NCBI GenBank assembly: GCA_951799425.1
Contig: OX637391.1
Coordinates: forward strand, 15,893,051-15,957,050
Reading direction: 5' to 3'
Source of the DNA: Ilex aquifolium
Lineage: Eukaryota > Streptophyta > Magnoliopsida > Aquifoliales > Aquifoliaceae
DNA: 64,000 nucleotides
Part shown: positions 1 to 11,639 of the stretch, piece by piece
Numbering within the stretch: position 1 is the first letter of the stretch
How the letters are laid out: each line of letters starts with the position of its first letter
Notes under the pieces: generated by a model
What the model saw: the letters and a program-made list of their open reading frames with translations, nothing else
Told to the model about the DNA's origin: nothing
Database searches by the model: none
Program-made: the position numbers and the translations under genes

Positions 1-589
1 TTCTCCCGTGCACTATGTAATTTGGGTTTTGTACATAAATTTTATGGGTGTATTTGGATAAACGAAGTGACCTAGTTGCATTTTTTTCGTTTCTAACTAT
101 GAACACTCGTACGGTTTTCCCTTTCTTGCTCTTTATTTCTTCTTGCTTTGAAGTTGTCTTTATAATTGCAGATTTTAAATTGGCTATTTTGTTTATGAAC
201 TTGATATTAAATGAATGCCAAGTCTAGAAGTCTATAATATAAAATAACTTATCCGACGGTCTCAAATAGACTCATTCAACGGCCACCAACACTCTCTCAA
301 AATCATTCACATTAATTCCCCCTCCCCCAAATCCATCACTTCTCACTTACATTGTACCGTACGTGTTACCCTAGTTATTGATAAGCTGAGCTAAAAGGAA
401 GTCGAATTTATTGGATTTGTGTCGTTATTGACTGACATGAAGTGTTGATTGCTTGTCAAAATCAAAGTGAGATTATTAATGTTGTTGATGCATTTGTATT
501 GTTATTGCAGTTCTATTTTATGGTAACTAGTTAGTGTGCCCGTGAACTATGCTGACTACTAAATGATGTATGTTATAAATTATAAAAAA
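1..589. other. No gene seen; left arm of duplicated block
   Basis: This AT-rich stretch has no credible coding region. Its importance is that base 1 already matches base 46947 and the match runs on without a break, so the duplication continues to the left beyond this window. A CTAG followed by a GC-rich CCCGTG at 527-542 recalls a Helitron 3' end on the minus strand, but there is no hairpin and no partner end. Confidence 0.6.
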
Positions 590-1183
590 GGTTAATTATA
601 AAATGTCCCCTTCAACTTTGGGTAATTTGCAACTCATTCCTTTAAGTTTTAATTTTAAAAATAGTCCCCTTTAAGGTTGAATATTGTGCAATTAACTCCA
701 ATAGCTATTTTTAGATAATAAAAATTGACAAAAGTTAAACATGTCGAATTCACGTGAACTTTGCTTTATTAAAAAGAGATAATTATTCTTACACCTATTT
801 TTTTCCCCATATCAAATATCCATACTTTCCCCCTTACCCTTACACCCTTCCATTCTCCCCTACCTCGGATGGTTAACTCTCATTCCGCTCCCCAGGTAGA
901 AACCCTCCCTTCCCTATGATGAGGCGGAGACGAAGGTTTCTTTATTTTGTAGTCTTGGTTTTTCTATTTTCTTTTTTTTTTTAAGGACAAAATTGGTATC
1001 TCAAGAAAAAAATATGAAAAGTAATGTACAAAATGGATGATGTAGGTTCTTTTAGGTGTTCATCCACTATTGTTAGTCAATATAATCCACTTCAAACTTG
1101 GAGGGGATAAATCGCAGAATTCGAAATCACAGGGGATGATTGTAGCAAGGGATATAATTGAAGGGGATAGATTGTAATTAACC
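590..1183. mobile_element. Non-autonomous TIR element, class not resolved
   Basis: The left end reads GGTTAATTATAA and continues to CCCCTTCAA. The reverse complement of the right end reads GGTTAATTACAA and continues to CCCCTTCAA, so the two ends form an inverted terminal repeat of about 26 bp with a few mismatches. There is no transposase coding. I could not find a clean target duplication, so MULE or another DNA transposon class is open. The same element sits at the matching place in the second copy (about 47536-48129), so it predates the duplication. Confidence 0.5.
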
Positions 1184-1644
1184 CTGATAAAAGAGATCTA
1201 ATCAACAAAAAAGTTAACTAATAACACTCGATGAATGATAAAAACAAATTAGAATCGAGTTGATACTATTCAAAAAATCCTATTGTCAATTGCTCTGTCT
1301 TAGAGCTTTCACTATTTTTCCAAACTTACTAGTACATGAGATTGTTAGCAGCCCAGCAAACAAAAGAATCGTAACATTTCAACCAAGTTTAAATCTCAAC
1401 ACACTATTTTGTGCCTCCATTTTAACACTTAATATTAGAAAAGCACAGCCTAGAAATCAAAATCAGCTTACAACCAAGAATCAATTTTCACTATCAGTAC
1501 ACATAATTCAACAAGGAATACCCAAGATTCCAAATTCAACGTAAACATATAATATTTAAAGAGAGAGACAGAGAGAGATGGAGGTGGAGTGAAATTACTT
1601 GTAGGCCCAGAGATGTAGAGCTGGAGAAGGGTAGAAACGTCTCA

Positions 1645-2154
1645 CAGCATCTCCAATCATGATTCAAATTTTCACTCAAATTTATTGATTTGATACAAAT
1701 AGCTCAAATGAACAAACTCAAATTTAAAGAAGGAGAAACCTAAATTTAAAAGAGAATAAAGATACCACCGAGTGTTAGATCAGTTGGTGAGGGACTGTTC
1801 TAGCTTAACCAAGGTACTCGGTTCGAGACTTGGGAACACAGCTGCGTTCGGTAGGGAGAGCTTTGCCGCCCTTGTGGTCCTACCCGGCTCGAATTCGGAT
1901 TAGTCGGAGCCCAATGTGGCTTTCGGATACCAGATAGTCTGACCAAACAAAAAAAAAGAGTAAAGATGACCATTGAATATTTAAAAGATGGTGAAATCTG
2001 ACCATTAAAGATTTGTGAAAGGATTTGAGTCTCTCTAGATTTGAATAAAAAAATGAGTCTCCCTTTATTTGGTATAAGTTTGAGTCAAATGTTGGAGTAA
2101 GTTTTTTGAGTTTTTTACTAAAATTTAAATTTGAGTCTAAATTGGAGATGCTCT
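1645..2154. mobile_element. MITE with GCATCTCCAAT termini
   Basis: The left end has GCATCTCCAAT (1648-1658) and the right end has ATTGGAGATGCTC (2141-2153), inverted copies of a terminus common in plant hAT-type or Harbinger-type MITEs. Subterminal tracts of CAAATTTA and its complement also mirror each other. It carries no coding sequence. A SINE is nested inside it at 1764-1956, and it interrupts a short exon that is uninterrupted in units 1 and 4. It is also present in the second copy at 48591-49100. Confidence 0.65.
1764..1956 (+). mobile_element. tRNA-derived SINE with A-tail
   Basis: It has an internal Pol III promoter: box A TAGATCAGTTGG at 1776-1787 and box B GGTTCGAGACT at 1820-1830, about 32 bp apart. 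A tRNA-unrelated body follows with the GGATTAGTCGGAGCC and GGATACC segments typical of Au-like plant SINEs, ending in an A-run. Flanking sequences AGAGAATAAAGAT (1751-1763) and AGAGTAAAGAT (1957-1967) look like a slightly decayed target-site duplication. It lies inside the 1645-2154 MITE. It is not a working tRNA gene because the acceptor and anticodon arms do not fold. Confidence 0.8.
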
Positions 2155-2259
2155 TAGACGAGAAGGGTTCTGGCCGTGAGGACATCTTGAGCCATTGAAA
2201 CCATGGTTGACACTGTATATTCTTTTGATTCTTAATTCTCTTCTTCAAGTCCACCATCT

Positions 2260-2470
2260 CGCTACATTTGGTTCATGGTAATACTTTTGAGTAGGAATGA
2301 AATGGACATAAGAATGAGATGACCTTCGGAATAGAATGAAATAGGTGTTACCATTCTCATGTTTGACAATTAACTTGGAATTAAGTCTTAGAATGGAATG
2401 CATTTCATTCCAATGTTTGGATAAAGTTATTTACACTGGAATGGAATAGAATTTGACCAAAATATAAAAA
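2260..2470. mobile_element. Tourist-like GGAATG-rich MITE remnant
   Basis: The region carries repeated GGAATGGAATG-type and CATTCCATT-type motifs in opposite orientations, typical of small Tourist-like elements that begin near a TTTGG box. I cannot define exact ends or a target duplication. A related segment with the same motifs lies at 39570-39720 in unit 3. Confidence 0.35.
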
Positions 2471-3709
2471 AAATTTATCATAGAATTTGTAAATTAATTT
2501 AACATACTACCTTACGATGATACTCCTATAAAACTTGATTAAATGCACAATCAATACACACACATAATCACATACAAATTCACCGAAAAAAATATTTAAA
2601 ATTGATAACATGACAAATAAAAAAAGGTTAGTAAGATCGGAGTCATGAGCCAACATATTCGAGGTTTTGCACCTCTCACTCATGGAATGGTCAGGCATCT
2701 TCAATAATTCTTCAAAAATCTTTTTCTTTAAGTTGCGGACTGCAACAACAATATCAATTGTACTGACAAACGATATTTGAAATTTTGATTAATAATGTTT
2801 ACACTGTTCTTGACATGTTTTCATACTTTGAAAATACTGCATTATAATTTTAATATCAGTATCATTGATCGCCACTATCATATTATAATCTGCTTACATC
2901 ACTCCATTGAATCTAAAGCCAAAACTTACGGCCATAGTTGAAAATGAGAGTTGCCTAATCACTTAAGCTGGCACAGAGCAAATCCACTCAAAATGGGATC
3001 AAGATCAAGTCTTAATGAGCTAAATTGGGATTGTACAATAAGAAAATTTTGGAATAGCAAACCTGGAAATAACCTCAAGCTTTTGATTTGAAAGCCTTTC
3101 TTTATTAAATAATGTTGTACGCAACAAGTTTTTTGTAGGAGCTGATGTCATACAATAATACTCATTGGATGTTTAGTAGGATCCAATAGGACTCATTAAT
3201 CAAATAGTTTATGTTTAGTTGATAAGGAGAAATTGATAATAATAAATAAAAAAGAATTTGTAAGTGTGTTATGTAATTTATGTTGTTGACCATTCTAATC
3301 TTCCACCCTCTTACTACCACTTTCCACCCAGGTAATCTACCAATGCCATAAGAATATAGTGGCCAACAAAAAAAGAGATACTCATACAGGCCTATTTCTC
3401 AATTTGTTGAAAATTTAGGCCTTATGTGGTTTGTGTTTACAAAATAATTTTTTTATTCTCAAAACTTTAAAATAAAGAATGTACCAGCAATACAGTAAGT
3501 ATTTAACCTGGTACATATATAAAAGTTATGCTTGTTGATTATTCCTGTATATGGTTTTCAATTGATATCGGGTATCAAAGAATAGTTGGATCCATTATTA
3601 ATCTAATGGTGGTGAGGGATTAAGTTAGCAACTTAGCTTATTTGTTTTTCACATAGAGAAGAAAGAAATTGATCACAAAATAAATGGCCTTGACATTGCA
3701 TATTTCCAG
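2471..3709. other. Intergenic part of unit 1; no gene seen
   Basis: No credible gene was found. From about 3299 the sequence (TTCCACCCTCTTACTACC and onward) is the recognisable head of the repeated block and recurs at 32639 and 50247. The stretch 3461-3700 is the 3' flank of the ubiquitin-like gene and is also conserved in unit 3 (34490-34760). Confidence 0.6.
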
Positions 3710-4057
3710 TCATTCAGTTTGTTGGTTGGAGAGGCCGACCAGTGGGGAGGCCTGAAGCAAAATAGGATCTTGAGAACTCGAAAGAAAATGATGGGAGGAT
3801 CCTTCATCAAGGGGATCAAAAAAGAGATAGACATGAGAGCCATCTTCGATTCCATACTCAAGTAGAGAGAGTTCGTTTTCATTCATCAAATGTCTCGGAT
3901 CATCACCAAATATCAAAATGAGTCGATCTTGAGGGAGATTTTCTTGGGTTCCAATCTCTCTCTGGAGGTCTGCAACCGTGGCTTCATCACCGATGTGAAT
4001 GTAGAAGAGTTTTCCGGTCAATATTTCCACCGCCACCCTCATTTTTTTTCCAGACAA
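3710..4057 (-). CDS. Small ubiquitin-like-fold protein (115 aa)
   Basis: A single uninterrupted frame from ATG at 4057 to a stop at 3710. After five leading residues the protein follows the ubiquitin fold: first strand MRVAVEILTGK, a helix with TVADLQREIG, the strand DRLILIFGDD, then EYGIEDGSHVYLFF, which aligns with the IQKESTLHLVL region of ubiquitin. The C-terminus runs on about 35 residues without a Gly-Gly end, so it is not a processed, conjugated modifier; a UBL adaptor role is more plausible. No partner or pathway can be read from the sequence. The twin in unit 4 differs mainly at Gln32 (Lys there), while the unit 3 copy is frameshifted. It may be a remnant of a larger multi-exon gene together with the kinase fragment upstream at 6.0-6.3 kb. 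The fold is likely; the function is unknown. Confidence 0.65.
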   Translation of the reverse strand: MSGKKMRVAVEILTGKLFYIHIGDEATVADLQREIGTQENLPQDRLILIFGDDPRHLMNENELSLLEYGIEDGSHVYLFFDPLDEGSSHHFLSSSQDPILLQASPLVGLSNQQTE

Positions 4058-5989
4058 TAGTGCAGTTTGCCACTCAAAACTCTTTTTGAGACGGGGGAGG
4101 AGAGAAAATCATATGCACAACATGAAATGTGATCATGTAGGTTGCATTCTCTATAGTTAGTTTTTGTAACATGCCTATCGAATGGAACAGTTGCTTGTGA
4201 ATTTAAGCAAGTGAAACTAACTCTTCTGTTACATTAAATGTGATGAACTAGTCAGTGGATTCCGTAAGAGTGATTAAGGAAATGGTCTCATTTGGGTTCT
4301 TAATCTTTTTGCCGCTCCAACTAGATATTATTTGGATGTGTGATTTAACAATGTTAAATTTGGGATACATGCAATCACCCACCGAAAAAATTACCTCGTT
4401 TTATATAGATTGTCTTGCAAAAATCAAACTTAAACCTCGATAACCCTGAAGCATTCACATCTAAGCTACTGCATTGATTTAGAAAACTAATTTGGACTGA
4501 CAAAGTTATGCAACTCACAAAAATATTTGGCATGTAATATCCACAAATCCGTTTTGATATATTGGACTTTCAAAATTTTAAACCTCCTAAACTTGCGTCG
4601 TTAGCCTCTTCTCAGAGTCATGATCAAACACTTACTTTAAGTATGAAAAAAGGCGGGTTCTACTCTATCATTGTACCACATTCTATTTTGCAAAATTATA
4701 AAATGGTGTCGAAATGGCTATTGAAGCTTCAGAAATACATTAGCTGTTCTAGTAGCTCCTTTCATTTAGAGTAGGGAGGGTGGAAGCTCTATCGGACAAT
4801 AACATTAGGCTATTTGGAAGTTCTCGCATCTCTTGGGGTCCATATCATCTGAAAACATCATTTGTCATTTAAAGAGCAAGGCAGGGTGAAGTGCACTTTT
4901 AGTTCCCAACCTCCAAAACTTTCTTCAACAAAAGATTGAGGATTGCACAGGTATTTGAATTGCCAGTCAGACTCTTTGGTATGGGTGCTCATAATCCAGA
5001 ATCCCAATGGCTCCTGCTAGTGCCAAGTTTAGTGAGGACTAATATATACATCATTACCCCATATATGAAGAGATTGTTTCTGTGATTCGACGAATGATCC
5101 TCAACTCCGGGCAAACAAAGTCATCCTTTTATTTTGGTATAAAGCATATTGTGATTTTCTAATGGAAAATTATGGGTGTTGGCATATGGGCATTTGCAGT
5201 ACTTTTTTATTTTTTCAATTAAGATAAATAATTTAGTGAAAATTTAGTTCATGTGATTCTTCATGTAAATTTTTTCAATTCAAACATCCAATGATTCTTC
5301 ATGTGAGTTCAAAAAACCAATTTGGTTCACGAATCGCAATATCAATCTCATTATAGAGGAGAGTTGTTCTTGATATAATAAAAAAATGGCATACTTCACA
5401 AAAATCTAATGAAAAGGCAAAGAAAATCTCAAGTAAGTATTGAATTTTTTTAAGTAATTCTACAATTTTCCAATTTAACTGTAGAACATGAACTATTAAG
5501 TACAATGAAAACTCCGCTGTTTACGGCCAATCCAGCATCTGTGCTACTAACATAACTAGAGCTGCTAGCTCTCATTAATATGCTTCTACCAATCTGAATT
5601 TTATAAATGTCAAGTCATACAATCTGCTAAATTATTGTTGTAAAATGGGGTCAATAGAAGCATTTTCAGACGAAATTATGGTAGAAATTTAACTTTTAAG
5701 TACATTAATCAACTATCTGAATAAAGCAAAATGCTATGTAAACCGAGCATTCTTCTCTGTTTCCATGATATCCTTCTAGTATGGCTGAACTTCACTTGCT
5801 AATAATCACACATTGACGATATCAACTAAGTAACTTATTTTCTTCACAAAAAAGGAAACTATCAATACACCAAAAATATAATGTGCATAACAGATGAATC
5901 TGACGAGATTCATTTCTTTTCCCTGTTTGAAAACCAAAGTACAATATGAGAAAATTGAACAGCTTGGATGCGTCACTCACATCTCACTT
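4058..5989. other. Intergenic part of unit 1; no gene seen
   Basis: About 1.9 kb lies between the ubiquitin-like gene and the kinase fragment. I see only short frames without family features. The 4058-4770 half is conserved in unit 3 (35100-35830), and most of 4800-5990 is missing there. It could be intron of a once larger minus-strand gene, but no convincing splice pairs were found. Confidence 0.5.
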
Positions 5990-6004
5990 TAACTTAAGCT
6001 AGAG

Positions 6005-6300
6005 TTATCTGGCCTCGAATTTCTTCCAATTGGATTGAACGAAATCATCTATTGCTTTTGATCTCTTCTCCTCCCCTGGGTCTGCTGCCTAACCTTTTCA
6101 ATGGGCCCTTTTGCACAAATCCTTTGAGCAAAGAGTGAGCTTCAATGCTTTGAAGTGGTGGAAGCTTCACTTTCTCATTGATGATCCTCCCATAAATCCT
6201 CTTTCTATTTGAATGCTTGAATGGCGGCTGTCTAGTCAGAATTTCATACAAGAGAATCCTAATGCTCCATTGTGACCTTCGGACAGTAAAGTATCTGGAG
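6005..6300 (-). pseudogene. AGC/S6-kinase-like kinase C-lobe fragment
   Basis: On the minus strand the frame carries the C-lobe signature of AGC kinases: the WSI-ILLYEILT helix (subdomain IX; the invariant Gly of WSIG is Arg in this copy), QPPFKHSNRKRI, NEKVKLPP, EAHSLLKGFVQKGPLKRLGS (subdomain XI) and, after a stop and a frame change, SNWKKFEAR. This order and the SNWKKFEAR tail best fit plant ribosomal-protein S6 kinases. No ATP-binding lobe, HRD or DFG motif is nearby, so no kinase activity is possible. Copies are at 52951-53246, with the WSIG glycine kept, and at 36115-36370, with an extra stop. It is a shared relic of the ancestral unit. Confidence 0.7.
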
Positions 6301-9300
6301 CCATGAATGGTTTATTCACCAATTACCTTTGCCATTCCATAGCATCGATGAAAATATTGAATGCAACGGTGGCAATAGTTGGTCCTATGTGTTTGCTCAT
6401 CATTAGTTGACGGTGCCATGAGTTAGAATTTACTCCAATAGTTGCACCCCAGATCTAAGTGTCTCCCATTTGCTCAATGTTCCTTTGGCTATAAATCTAG
6501 ATCATCAGGTGACAAAGATTCAGCTCCATCAATGCACCCACAGGTCTGTCTGCGTTTAAACTGCTTGAAGGTAGGCTTCTGTCATTTGGACCAGCCCCTG
6601 TTACCCTGCCTGCTAGCATAGTTTGACGACTGCAGGGTCGCGGTCAAAACCAAATATTTGATTGTGTTTAATTCCATTTGGAACATGTTCGGCAGGTGAA
6701 AGTCTATCCAGGGATAAGTATATCATTCAAGCTACCCTTGATCCATCCATGAACCTTGTTCTTGGAATGTGTTTGTAAACCACGACAAGTTTGAATTAAA
6801 TGACCTTTGTCCCCTATATAAATTTCTGGACACTCTCCTGCCAAAAAAAAAAGGACGAGAATTGAGGAATTTCCTTGGAATTTAATTGCTACTATTGACT
6901 ATTGTAACTAAATCAGATTGAACTTTTTTATAACTAAAAAGTTAAAGGACTTCCGGGAAATATGGGGGTGCAATCCAATTATGCAGAAAGCATATACGGG
7001 AGAGTAAACAACCTCTGAGCCAAATCATGTCTTCAAGGCAACAATGTTCAAGCATCCCAACCCAAGCCGAAGACCACCAAAACACATATTGCTTCAGCCT
7101 TTGAATTGATGGATGATGCCCCCATTTATCTGGTTCTTTGCTTCTAACTTTTGTCTTGTTTGAGCATTGAAAGAGCCTACAGGGACAAGTGTATCTTTCA
7201 AGCTACCCTTAATTCATTCATGAACCTCGTTCTGGGAAAGGTGCTTGTAACCACAACAAATCTGAATTAAATGATCCTTCACCCCTATATGTACTTCTTG
7301 ACAGTACCTGCAAACAAACAAGGCCCAAGGCCAACTAAGAGCTCTTCCCAAATTGAGGGTGTGCTACTCTTTTTCTCACAGCAAGACGAGAGAAGTGAAA
7401 TCTCTGAAATTTACTTGGAATCCAATGGTTACTACAGTAACTAAATTATGATTGGCCGTTTTTATGACTAAAAGGAATAACAGGTAATATGGGGATGCAA
7501 CCCAATTATACAAAAAGCATATAGGAAAGGAAACAACCTCTAACCCAAATCATACTACTAACAATGTTCAAGCATCCCAACCTTGGGGGAAGACCACCAA
7601 AAATGGACGTCCAAAGAAATCTTGCTTCCACCATTCAATTGAGGCCCAGACTTAACTTGTTTATTTGCTTCTAAATGCACCGGCTAAGTTAATAACATAA
7701 GAAAACCTATCTATCCCCCAAAAGTCATCAACAACTCTGCTTCAACACTACAATGAAGATGATGAAACACTATCTCCTCTACTCCTTTTCACAATTTTGC
7801 AGCTTGTTAAAGCTTAAGATCAGCACAATGCACAAGGCTCTGCGGATGGTTGGGAGGGTCAAATGTGTGTAGTTTAATCGAATCCGTAACACCTAGCTGG
7901 GCTTTTGAGACAAAGTAATCATATAAAGGTACATGAAGAAATATTCAGATTAGGAAAATACTCAAGTCATAGAATGAGTGACTGAATGACTGGATATTCT
8001 TTTCAATGCCGATTGATTCTGCAACAATCTCTGCCTGACCAAATCTTCATTTTTGAGAGGTATGCTTTGGAAGTCATTTCCGATTAAAAGGAGTATGCTT
8101 TGGAAGTCAATTCTTGATAAAAAAAAAAAAATGGCCCCTTGGATCATAAATATAGTTTGAGAGGTATTTTGCAGCTCCCAATTATTTGGAATCAACTACC
8201 TAAATTCATTTTTTAATCACAATTGCTTATAATTTAATTGGGTATATAGCAATTAATAAATAGATTATAAAAGGGAAGCCCGTGTGGGACTCTCACCACT
8301 ACGAGTTCTGGGGAGGTACTTTTTAAACTCTATCAAGTGCTATGTATCCTACTAAATTATAAGCAATTATAGTCTTTTTACTGCCCCATTCCGAATTCAT
8401 TTTAGTGTTCCACTCCCTCTAAAGTTCCCACCAAGAGTGATCGTCATGTCACTCTGACTCTGTGGTTTACCTGTTGGGCTTTGTTGCACATGTCAAAATT
8501 ATCTTAATCAGTTTTCACTCAATTTATGTCCAATAGGTACTAATCCTACTCTCTCAAGCATCTGTTCATTTCTAATTGTACTTTTTCTTGTCTTACCATA
8601 CATCCATGTTAAGATTATCATTTTAGCTACCATCATTTGAAAGTCAAATTAAGGTTACATTATGTTTTGCGAGTGCCTTGAAGCTCGATTTTGTACTTGA
8701 AATGGATGAGTTAAAGCAACTATGAAGTAAGTTTAGGAGAAAAATAATTGCGAACAGAAGGTTTGCATATTTTCTGGCACCGTATCAACAATTTAGTATA
8801 GTTACAAAGCATTAATGGTAATAATAACATATCCAGACAAGCAGTTAAGGTGTCCCAGATAGCAACCAGACAAGATAGAGAGAGTGCTAATTTTCCCATT
8901 GCAGGACGAAAAGGCTGATGCTTTCCCTGAACGGACAACCATCAAGAATGGCACAAAAACCTCGGATTGGTGCCTTAACGTAGCTAACATTGTTTGAATT
9001 AACCTTGATATTGGGCATATCCTTATTATTACAAGGACTCTGATGCTTTCATAAATGAAATTCTGTCTCCAAACATTTTCTTGTGACCTGCAAATACTTT
9101 AAAATTTAAGCTCATTGCATAATTAAAATTGGTTCCATTAAACCGACAAGGATTTTCCGACATCCGAAACGCACTAGATCTAATGGCCAATTAGCATTAC
9201 ACTGTCAGTCTTTTCGCTATTCTAAGTCCAATCACACTACCAACTGCCCTTCTTAAAACTCTCACATATTTTTTCCAAACTTACTAGTACATGAGATTGT

Positions 9301-9385
9301 TAGCAGCCCAGCTAACAAAAGAATCATGTCATTTAGACACAATTCAATAGCCTATTTTGTGTTGTGCCTACATTTTATTACTTAA
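6301..9385. other. Unit 1 block with unrecognised exon-like pieces
   Basis: No intact gene was found. Several minus-strand stretches are conserved among units better than their surroundings: about 6520-6800, 7130-7310 (reading ICCGYKHLSQNEVHE on the minus strand; unit 3 and 2 homologs at 37800-37960 and 22730-22900) and 7830-7880. I do not recognise the family. A-rich and AG-rich runs are scattered. The tail 9250-9385 repeats 1310-1430 and so marks the end of a unit. Confidence 0.45.
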
Positions 9386-10174
9386 CTAGTCATTACCCGT
9401 GCCTGAAGACACTATGTAACAAACAAAAAATCGCAAGCAAACAATTAACCGTACGTGAAAGCTTTATATAACTGAAAAATTATCAGTGACAATAAATGAA
9501 AAAGACGGAACTAAATGACCAAGCATTTCCATTTTCTACATATTATGAAACAATACATTACTCAATAAAAAAAAAGAAAAAGACACAAAAATTGGTTGAT
9601 TCTTGCCCTTTGAATTGAGGAAGTTCCCTTGTTTTTTTTTTTTTTTTTTCTGGATTCTTGAGAGAACCTATAAGCAAAGAATTCAATAGCATTGATTATG
9701 GCAACATTAATATGTTGGATACAACATTGGTAACAAAGTTAATTATATGCAATTCGATTATCTTATCGCAATTAAAGTTCATTAAAAGAATCTCAAAGCA
9801 AAATGAGATGTAAATTAAATCGTACATATAGGTATTGCTACCATCTGCCCCATTGTCACCCAATGACAATCTCACACGAAGTGGTATTACTATGATAATT
9901 GCTATCATGGAAGCAAGATGAAAGCTAAATACGACATTCTATGAATATGAAATTTAAGCACAAATTTAAGAAAAAAACAACTAACAAAGAAATAAACTTA
10001 GATATGAGCTAATGTTCGTGTCCAAGCTACTAATTTCATATCAAACAAAACTACGCCAAGTAAGGATAGAACTACTTATGCCATTGAAACAGGGATTTGC
10101 CAAAATCCATTCCTTAAAACTTTGAAAAACTCCTATGGGAAGAGGCAACTTGAATTGCCAACTACTGGTGAAAC

Positions 10175-10357
10175 ATGAGAGGGTTCTTGCTTGTTCATGT
10201 TAACCTCTTTGAATTGCTTGCTCGTGTTCATGGTTCCACCATGATCAGAGACCAACTTCTGCCAAAAATAGATGAATTTATGATATCCCACCTAAGCAAT
10301 TGGGACAACAAAGTCATTGACATTCAAGAAAAAACCAAAGAGGTTTGTGTGGAGTAA
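10175..10357 (+). pseudogene. Possible cytochrome P450 fragment in Helitron
   Basis: A 60-residue plus-strand frame includes QLLPKIDEFMISHLSNW and VIDIQEKTKEV. This resembles the region before the oxygen-binding helix of CYP85-clan P450s, where a helix ending in a Trp is followed by a short basic-acidic stretch such as 'QEETKKITFE'. There is no I-helix, ExxR or heme-Cys motif, so at most this is a captured exon. The match is from family memory and weak; another helical protein is possible. Confidence 0.28.
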
Positions 10358-10370
10358 TCAAGTTGTCAAC

Positions 10371-10436
10371 CTAAGCAGAACAAATTCAATCATTTAAAGA
10401 ATAAACTAAGCAGAACAAATTCAATCATTTAAAGAA
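10371..10436. repeat. Tandem duplication, about 33-bp unit
   Basis: The sequence CTAAGCAGAACAAATTCAAT plus TCATTTAAAGAA occurs twice in a row, separated only by a few bases. It lies inside the Helitron. A similar local duplication of about 38 bp (AAAGCAATACCTTTGATTCC plus CACCTGAAAATGA) lies at 10616-10688, and a dispersed one (CCCTTAAGAATGATACACAA) at 11247 and 11309. Confidence 0.85.
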
Positions 10437-11639
10437 CTATATAAAAGCAAAACAGAATACCATTCATAGTTTGGTAAAGGTAGCTGCTAACTGGGTATGA
10501 ATATACCAAGCACTAACCCATGAATAATCCTACAACTTACCGCATATATCATTATTCGGTCATAAGTTATGCAATATACGTTTAACCCATACTTAAGCTC
10601 CAGCTACTTGTTGATAAAGCAATACCTTTGATTCCCACCTGAAAATGAGCGGGCAAAGCAATACCTTTGATTCCCACCTGAAAATGAACACCTGTGTGGA
10701 ACAGAATGTAAGTATTTTTCTTAGGCATTTTGACGAACACTTCATGTGCATTATGAAGAGATAGGGAAATAGAGAGTTCACCAGAGTTGTGTTGGGGCTG
10801 GGCTGGTAGAGGGGCAGATAGAGAAGTTGTTGGGGCTAGGCTTCTACAATCTGATTGCTCAAATGATCATTTATAGGCAAAAAATAATTTTTATTGTACC
10901 AGCAAAATAATCTTGGGTTCCACGGTGTATGTACAGCAAGTTAATGGAGAGAAACTGAAAAACCAGACCTGGAAGCAACCCCATGAGCTGGGAGCTGATC
11001 GCAGATGGTGTTTGCACAGAAGGGAAACATACAAATGCAAAATTCGTCATGGAAATAAAAAAAAAACCCCAAAAACTACAAACCAAGAATGTAATTCCTC
11101 CAAAAAATAAGAAAAATCAAAGAAACAAATAAAACATTAATGTAGTTTAACATTGTCAATCAACGCATGTAGACAGGTGCAGTGTCAAAAATAGGCACTT
11201 GCATAATTGATCTTCCATGAATTCAGATTCCATTACTCCCTTAAGAATGATACACAACACAAATCAAAGCTAAACAAACCTTATAAAGAAAAACAAACAA
11301 ACAAATGTCCCTTAAGAATGATACACAACACAGATCAAAGCTCTCAATCTCCATTGAAGTAGCATTAGCTAGCAAATTGGGCCTCAATCACAGGCAGTCT
11401 CCAGTATTCGAAATTTAATACATAAGAAAAAAATGAAAAAAATACGAAATCATTAGAGAGAATGAGATCCAAAACAATCTGCATATAATCGATGAAGCAC
11501 GGTGTAGTAAAAAAAAAAAATGAAGAACGAACAGGAACAAAGCTCTCTCAGAACTTTCATCGAACATGTGGTGAGTATGTTTAGTGGAGGAAAGGGTCCC
11601 TTTTGGGTTTGATCTTCCCGTGACAGGTAGCAATAATCT

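Larger units (their letters stand above)
1599..2204 (-). pseudogene. Tail-gene first exon of unit 0, split by a MITE
   Basis: On the minus strand an ATG at 2204 opens a short coding piece starting MVSMAQDV. It is interrupted at 2154-1645 by a MITE and resumes to a GT splice donor after 1599. The uninterrupted version is at 12954-13045 and 58284-58375. I do not recognise the protein family. Its position marks the end of a unit, followed directly at 2.26 kb by the next unit without any NLR, so an NLR was either lost here or never present. Its twin in the second copy lies at 48545-49150. Confidence 0.4.

Noticed and set aside
522..560. Helitron 3' end (CTAG next to CCCGTG on the minus strand)
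   Set aside because: No hairpin of the kind seen at 9399 and 31105, and no matching 5' end in the neighbourhood.
1764..1850. tRNA gene suggested by boxes A and B
   Set aside because: No acceptor stem or anticodon arm can be folded. The downstream body, A-tail and target duplication identify a SINE.
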